The position numbers and the translations under genes are program-made. The notes under the pieces are model-generated. The model ran no database searches. It was not told the DNA's origin and saw nothing but the letters and a program-made list of their open reading frames with translations. A stretch of 19,382 bases of DNA from Bacillota bacterium. GTDB lineage: Bacteria > Bacillota_A > Clostridia > Clostridiales > Clostridiaceae. The stretch lies in contig JAJXYA010000446.1 of the NCBI GenBank assembly GCA_021780795.1, positions 1-19,382 of the forward strand, written 5' to 3'. Below, piece after piece: positions 14,833 through 19,382 of this stretch (its first letter is position 1; every line of letters starts with the position of its first letter).

Positions 14833-15312
14833 GTGTGTTCAGAAAACTTATCTAATGAAAAATTTAAACAACTCGAAGATTTTATCAAAACTGTACCTAA
14901 TGACCGCAGTTCTTTAATTGAAGTCTTACATAAAGCGCAACAAATATTTGGCTATTTGCCTAATGAAGTTCAGGATTTCGTTGGAGAAAAATTACACGTT
15001 CCTACAGCTTCAGTATACGGTGTTGTAACCTTTTACTCCTATTTTACTACAGTGCCTAGAGGTAAATATGTTATAAATATATGCACCGGAACTGCTTGTT
15101 TTGTACGTGGAGCTGCAGATATTTTAGGTGAATTTGAAAGAAGGCTCAATATATCTGCTGGAGAAACTACCCCTGATAAGAAATATACCATTGAAACTTT
15201 AAGATGCGTAGGAGCCTGTGGACTTGCTCCAGTAGTAACGGTTAACGGTAAAGTTTATGGTCATTTTAAAACAAATGATGTAATTAAAATTTTAGAAGAG
15301 TACTCAGAATAG
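14833..15312 (+). CDS. hydC: NuoE-like [2Fe-2S] subunit of trimeric [FeFe] hydrogenase
   Basis: This thioredoxin-like ferredoxin subunit would relay electrons between the NADH site and the catalytic subunit of a HydABC-type hydrogenase. The 159-residue protein has the four cluster cysteines in the expected pattern, C84-x4-C89 (CTGTACF) and C125-x3-C129 (CVGACG), together with the family string ASVYGVVTFYSYF. It starts with GTG behind AGGAGG. It is the first gene of hydC-hydB-hydA, with 60 nt before the hydB start I prefer. Homology to complex I NuoE is real, but no proton-pumping subunits follow. Confidence 0.94.
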   Translation: MCSENLSNEKFKQLEDFIKTVPNDRSSLIEVLHKAQQIFGYLPNEVQDFVGEKLHVPTASVYGVVTFYSYFTTVPRGKYVINICTGTACFVRGAADILGEFERRLNISAGETTPDKKYTIETLRCVGACGLAPVVTVNGKVYGHFKTNDVIKILEEYSE

Positions 15313-15372
15313 GAAAGAGATAGCGATTAATAATTGTTATCTACTAAAGAAAACGGCGAGGAGGATTTAACC

Positions 15373-17268
15373 TTGAATAAAATCAATTCTTTTCAAGAAC
15401 TTGCGAAAGCTCATGAGGAATTTACGCAATTAATGAAGCTTAGAAAATTCTCTCATGATGAGGAGTTAGGTGTAGAACATACTAGATGCAAACGTGAAAT
15501 ATCCGTTTGTGGTGGAACCGGTTGCCAATCTGCTGAAAGTTCACTTATTATTGATAACTTGAACGCAAAGATAAAAGAAGCAGGCTTAGACCATGAAGTT
15601 AACGCACATGTAACAGGCTGCTTTGGTTTTTGCGAAAAAGGACCTATTGTAAAAATAGATCCCGATGATGTCTTTTATGTTCAGGTAAAACCAGAGGATG
15701 CTGAAGAAATAGTACAGCAACATCTACTTCAAGGTAATGTTATTGAAAGATTATTATATGAAGAACCAACTTTGAAACAAAAGGTTAAGAGACAAGATGA
15801 AATGTCCTTTTACAAAAAACAACACAGAATTGCACTTAGAAACTGCGGGCTTATAAATCCTGAAGACATTCGGGAAGCAATTGCTGAAGAAGGTTACATG
15901 GCCTTAGGTAAAGTTATTACTACTATGTCCCAAGATGATATTATTAAACTAATTTCTGATTCTGGGCTTCGCGGACGTGGTGGCGGTGGTTTCCCTACAG
16001 GCACAAAATGGTCTTTTGCTAAGAAATATAAAGCGGATCAAAAATATATTATATGTAATGCAGACGAAGGAGATCCTGGTGCTTTTATGGATCGTTCAAT
16101 ACTTGAAGGCGATCCTCATAGTGTGCTAGAGGCTATGGCTATTGCTGGATACGCTATAGGCGCCTCCATAGGTTTTATATATATAAGAGCTGAGTATCCA
16201 CTAGCCATTGATAGACTTAAAATAGCTATTAATCAAGCCCGCACGTGGGGTGTTTTAGGTAACAATATTTTAGGAACTGACTTTAGTTTCGATATAAAAT
16301 TAAAATATGGTGCTGGTGCCTTTGTTTGTGGAGAAGAAACTGCTCTTATCCACTCCATTGAAGGATATCGTGGTGAACCCACAAATAAGCCTCCATTCCC
16401 TGCTGAAAGCGGCCTTTGGGATAAACCTACCAGTGTTAATAATGTGGAAACCTTTGCTTGCATACCTGCCATTATAAATAAAGGAGCTGAATGGTTCAGC
16501 TCTATAGGAACAAAAACCTCTAAAGGAACTAAAGTTTTTGCTCTTGCGGGCAAAATCAACAATGTGGGCCTCGTTGAGGTGCCAATGGGAACTACACTCC
16601 GAGAAATCATATACGATATTGGTGGCGGCATTAAAAACGGACGTGAATTTAAAGCAGTTCAAACTGGTGGACCTTCTGGAGGATGTATCCCCGCTTCTCT
16701 TTTAGATACGCCAATAGACTATGAATCTTTAAATTCCATTGGTTCCATGATGGGCTCTGGTGGAATGATTGTAATGGATGAAGATAACTGCATGGTGGAT
16801 ATTGCAAAATTCTATCTCGAATTCACTTTAGAAGAATCTTGTGGTAAATGTACTCCTTGTAGAGTAGGAAATACTAGATTGTATGAAATATTAGATAAAA
16901 TAACAAAAGGTAGAGCTACCGAGCAAGATATAACTAATTTGAAGGAGCTTGGTCAAATTATTAAAGATACGTCACTTTGTGGCCTTGGTCAAACATCTCC
17001 AAATCCTATTCTAAGCAATCTAACGTATTTTGAAGAGGAATTCAATGCTCATGTAAGAGATAAACATTGCCCTGCTGGAGTATGTAAAGAATTATTGATG
17101 TATGAAATAACAGATAAATGTATAGGCTGTACTCGTTGTGCTAAGATTTGTCCTGTTACCTGTATACATGGAAAAGTTAAAGAGCTACATGTTATTGACC
17201 AGGATAGATGCATTAAATGCGGTTCATGCTATGAAGTTTGCCCTGTAAATGCAATAATACGAAAGTAA
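15373..17268 (+). CDS. hydB: NuoF-like NADH- and FMN-binding subunit of trimeric [FeFe] hydrogenase
   Basis: This subunit binds NAD(H) and FMN and is where electron bifurcation is thought to occur in HydABC enzymes. Domains in order: an N-terminal thioredoxin-like [2Fe-2S] domain (CGGTGC, C46 and C51; later GCFGFC), the NADH/FMN domain with GLRGRGGGGFPTGTKW (from about residue 198) and CNADEGDPGAF, the [4Fe-4S] motif ESCGKCTPCR (C490 onward), and a C-terminal 2x[4Fe-4S] ferredoxin (CIGCTRCAKICP from C583, then CIKCGSCYEVCP). I prefer the TTG at 15373, preceded by GAGGAGG at ideal distance, giving 631 residues. The longer TTG frame from 15334 lacks a site. The C-terminal ferredoxin distinguishes it from plain NuoF. 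Confidence 0.95.
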   Translation: MNKINSFQELAKAHEEFTQLMKLRKFSHDEELGVEHTRCKREISVCGGTGCQSAESSLIIDNLNAKIKEAGLDHEVNAHVTGCFGFCEKGPIVKIDPDDVFYVQVKPEDAEEIVQQHLLQGNVIERLLYEEPTLKQKVKRQDEMSFYKKQHRIALRNCGLINPEDIREAIAEEGYMALGKVITTMSQDDIIKLISDSGLRGRGGGGFPTGTKWSFAKKYKADQKYIICNADEGDPGAFMDRSILEGDPHSVLEAMAIAGYAIGASIGFIYIRAEYPLAIDRLKIAINQARTWGVLGNNILGTDFSFDIKLKYGAGAFVCGEETALIHSIEGYRGEPTNKPPFPAESGLWDKPTSVNNVETFACIPAIINKGAEWFSSIGTKTSKGTKVFALAGKINNVGLVEVPMGTTLREIIYDIGGGIKNGREFKAVQTGGPSGGCIPASLLDTPIDYESLNSIGSMMGSGGMIVMDEDNCMVDIAKFYLEFTLEESCGKCTPCRVGNTRLYEILDKITKGRATEQDITNLKELGQIIKDTSLCGLGQTSPNPILSNLTYFEEEFNAHVRDKHCPAGVCKELLMYEITDKCIGCTRCAKICPVTCIHGKVKELHVIDQDRCIKCGSCYEVCPVNAIIRK

Positions 17269-17289
17269 TACTTAAGAGAGGTGATAAAT

Positions 17290-19056
17290 TTGAATTTAGT
17301 AACTTTAACTATAAACGGTAGGCAAATAGAAGTAGCAGAAGGCACTTCTATTCTAACAGCTGCCAAAAGCCTTAATATTCATATACCAACTTTATGTCAC
17401 TTTAAGCTTCATGATGACAGAACTATAAATGATCCTGGCTCTTGCAGAGTATGTGTAGTAGAGGTGGAAGGACGCAGAAATTTAGCTCCTGCCTGTTCTA
17501 CTCCAGTAGCCAATGGAATGGTTATAAAAACAAATTCCATTAGGGCTATAAAAGCACGCAGAGCTGTAGTAGAACTCTATCTTTCTGATCATCCTAAAGA
17601 ATGTTTATTATGCGAGAAAAACCTTCACTGTGAACTTCAATCTCTAGCCGCAGAACTGGATATTCGTGAAATTAGATATGAAGGGAAAATGTCTCATTAT
17701 GAAACAGACAATTCAAGTTATTCTATTATAAGAAACATGGATAAATGTGTTTTGTGCAGACGTTGTGAGACTATGTGTAATGAAGTTCAAACTTGCAGAG
17801 TTTTGTCCGGAATTAATAGAGGATTTATGACTAATGTAGCTCCTGCTTTTAATGCACCCTTAGCAGAAACAAATTGTACTTTCTGTGGCCAGTGCGTTGC
17901 CGTATGTCCAACTGCAGCTTTAACAGAAGTAAATTTCACACCGAATGTATGGGATGCTATAGATGCTAAGGATAAAATAGTTGTAGTGCAAACTGCACCT
18001 GCCATAAGAGCAGCTCTTGGAGAAGAATTTGGCTTAGAACCTGGTACCGTAGTAACCGGTAAGATGGTATCTGCTCTACGTGCTTTAGGATTTGATTATG
18101 TTTTCGATACAGACTTTGCAGCTGACTTAACTATAATGGAGGAAGCTAGTGAGTTTGTACATAGACTAGAACACGGTGGTACATTGCCTATACTCACAAG
18201 TTGCTGTCCAGCATGGATAAATATGTTGGAACATGACTATCCTGATATGTTAGATATTCCTTCAACTTGCAAATCACCACATCAAATGTTTGGTGTTATA
18301 GCTAAAACCTATTTTGCAGAAAAAATGAATATAGATCCTAAAAAAATGGTAGTAGTGTCTGTTATGCCTTGTCTTGCTAAGAAATATGAGGCTGCAAGAG
18401 ATGAACTAAAACATGATAATTTAAGAGATGTAGATATTGTAATAACCACTAGAGAACTCGCAAAAATGATTAAAGAAGCTGGTATCGACTTCACTTCTTT
18501 AGAAGATGATGATTTTGACAATCCGCTGGGAGAATCCTCTGGAGCTGGAGTTATCTTTGGAGCTTCTGGTGGGGTTTTAGAAGCGGCTGTCCGTACTGCT
18601 TATGAATGGATTACTGGAGAAACCGGTCCAGCATTACAATTCCATTCCATTAGGGGCCTTGAAGGCTGTAAAAAAGCAACTCTTAAAGTAAAAGATATGG
18701 ATGTAAATGTAGCCGTAACCAATGGACTAGGTAATGCCAGAAAACTACTTGAATCTATAAAAAATGGTGAAGCTACTTACCATATAATCGAAATCATGGC
18801 ATGCCCAGGTGGTTGTATTGGTGGCGGCGGTCAACCATATATTTACGGTGATGTTGATATACTTAAGAAGAGGGTAGAGGCTATTTACAAAGAAGATGAT
18901 AGTAAAGTTATAAAAAAATCTCATGAAAATCCTTATATTCAAAAGCTTTATAAAGAATTTTTAGGAGAGCCTTACAGTGAAAAAGCTCATGAGCTACTTC
19001 ATACTCATTATGTGAATCGTAAATATCAGAAGATGAAAAAATATGAACCTAAATAA
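17290..19056 (+). CDS. hydA: [FeFe] hydrogenase catalytic subunit, electron-bifurcating type
   Basis: HydA makes or consumes H2 at the H-cluster. Domains: a plant-type [2Fe-2S] ferredoxin at the N-terminus (CHFKLHDD, CRVCVVEVEG), a His-ligated [4Fe-4S] site (HPKECLLCEKNLHC), two [4Fe-4S] clusters (CVLCRRCETMC and CTFCGQCVAVCP), then the H-cluster domain with TSCCPAW (C305), MPCLAKKYEA (C361) and MACPGGCIGGGGQP (C505, C509). All H-cluster ligands are present. I prefer the TTG at 17290 because GAGAGGTGAT is an almost ideal ribosome site before it; the GTG at 17281 lies within that site. This gives 588 residues. Gene order with hydC and hydB implies use of NADH plus reduced ferredoxin. The HydEFG maturases are not in the window. 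Confidence 0.97.
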   Translation: MNLVTLTINGRQIEVAEGTSILTAAKSLNIHIPTLCHFKLHDDRTINDPGSCRVCVVEVEGRRNLAPACSTPVANGMVIKTNSIRAIKARRAVVELYLSDHPKECLLCEKNLHCELQSLAAELDIREIRYEGKMSHYETDNSSYSIIRNMDKCVLCRRCETMCNEVQTCRVLSGINRGFMTNVAPAFNAPLAETNCTFCGQCVAVCPTAALTEVNFTPNVWDAIDAKDKIVVVQTAPAIRAALGEEFGLEPGTVVTGKMVSALRALGFDYVFDTDFAADLTIMEEASEFVHRLEHGGTLPILTSCCPAWINMLEHDYPDMLDIPSTCKSPHQMFGVIAKTYFAEKMNIDPKKMVVVSVMPCLAKKYEAARDELKHDNLRDVDIVITTRELAKMIKEAGIDFTSLEDDDFDNPLGESSGAGVIFGASGGVLEAAVRTAYEWITGETGPALQFHSIRGLEGCKKATLKVKDMDVNVAVTNGLGNARKLLESIKNGEATYHIIEIMACPGGCIGGGGQPYIYGDVDILKKRVEAIYKEDDSKVIKKSHENPYIQKLYKEFLGEPYSEKAHELLHTHYVNRKYQKMKKYEPK

Positions 19057-19064
19057 TATTTAAA

Positions 19065-19104
19065 CAGAGACAGAACTCATGGTGTACAATGAGTTCTGTC
19101 TCTG
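19065..19104. terminator. Strong hairpin between convergent hydA and the NlpC/P60 gene
   Basis: A perfect 16-bp stem (19065-19080 with 19089-19104, 8-nt loop) follows hydA by 8 nt. Downstream it has only modest T-richness on either strand (TTTAAATATTATTT on minus). It probably ends transcripts from both sides. Confidence 0.75.
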
Positions 19105-19130
19105 CCTCTGTTTATTACATTGCTACCATT

Positions 19131-19382
19131 TTAGAAAATCCTTTTTGCTGCTATAAATCTTGTTTGCCAATAAGCTGTAGTTATATCTGTTGTTTTCACT
19201 ACATCACCTGTTTTAGGACTATGTATCATCTTTCCAGCACCAATATAAATCCCCACATGAGAAATGTTACCATCACCTGCAAGTGAATAAAAAACCAAGT
19301 CACCTGCTTGTAAATTTTCTTTTGCCACATATTGTCCCTGTTTTGATTGATCAATAGATATTCGGTTTATAGTATATCCTAC
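19131..19382 (-). CDS. NlpC/P60 family cell-wall hydrolase, C-terminal part only
   Basis: Only the last 83 codons are in the window and the frame stays open to the edge. The sequence NLQAGDLVFYS followed by ISHVGIYIGAGKMIHSP is the second half of an NlpC/P60 papain-like peptidase domain, in which the His of HVGIYIG is catalytic and the His of MIHSP the third polar residue. The catalytic cysteine (DCSG motif) should lie just upstream, outside the window. Such enzymes cut peptidoglycan stem peptides and are usually exported; any signal peptide or SH3 repeats would also lie off the edge. A GTG at 19328 is internal, not the start. It converges on hydA. Confidence 0.9.
   Translation of the reverse strand, partial: VGYTINRISIDQSKQGQYVAKENLQAGDLVFYSLAGDGNISHVGIYIGAGKMIHSPKTGDVVKTTDITTAYWQTRFIAAKRIF

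Noticed and set aside
16233..16662. Two overlapping minus-strand frames inside hydB
   Set aside because: They are shadows of a well-conserved coding sequence on the other strand, with no recognisable domain.
14833..19056. Complex I or formate dehydrogenase module
   Set aside because: The third gene has a complete H-cluster domain with all four cysteine ligands, and no membrane or molybdopterin subunits follow.
19089..19286. Plus-strand 65-codon frame
   Set aside because: It is antisense to the NlpC/P60 domain, whose motifs are clear, and begins inside the hydA hairpin.

Overview
The window is AT-rich, tightly packed DNA from an anaerobic, low-GC Firmicute, most likely a Clostridium or close relative. 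The evidence is Clostridium-type Shine-Dalgarno sites, frequent TTG/GTG starts, split GcvPA/GcvPB, an oxygen-sensitive glycyl radical enzyme with its radical-SAM activase, and a three-subunit [FeFe] hydrogenase. I cannot name the species.

Left part (1-7136): a glycine block. On the minus strand a tandem glycine riboswitch and terminator lead into gcvT-gcvH-gcvPA-gcvPB; gcvPB runs to the window edge, where an in-frame TAG follows the PLP lysine. Divergent from it is lplA (lipoate-protein ligase), which can supply the lipoyl group of GcvH. Downstream on the plus strand lies a second tandem glycine riboswitch with its own terminator, controlling an APC-family amino-acid permease whose start is not ATG/GTG/TTG (CTG or ATT). 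In both leaders the closing helix of aptamer 2 shares bases with the terminator stem, so glycine is predicted to turn both units on.

Middle part (7137-14640): oligoendopeptidase F (pepF); a yjjI-yjjW pair (glycyl radical enzyme of unknown function plus activase) with a 16-bp palindrome upstream of its likely promoter; a small four-helix membrane protein resembling HsmA/TIGR03987, with an inverted repeat over its promoter; and a psuK-psuG pair for pseudouridine breakdown, in which the kinase carries an N-terminal helix-turn-helix. Two diverged copies of an unassigned structured intergenic repeat sit just after the 3' ends of pepF and psuG.

Right part (14641-19382): the hydrogenase operon hydC-hydB-hydA (NuoE-like, NuoF-like and [FeFe] catalytic subunits), the arrangement of NADH/ferredoxin electron-bifurcating enzymes. 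It ends at a strong hairpin facing a minus-strand NlpC/P60 cell-wall hydrolase that is cut by the window end. Together the genes suggest fermentative amino-acid and nucleoside use, with reducing power from glycine and other substrates disposed of as H2. No transposase, CRISPR array, tRNA or rRNA was seen.
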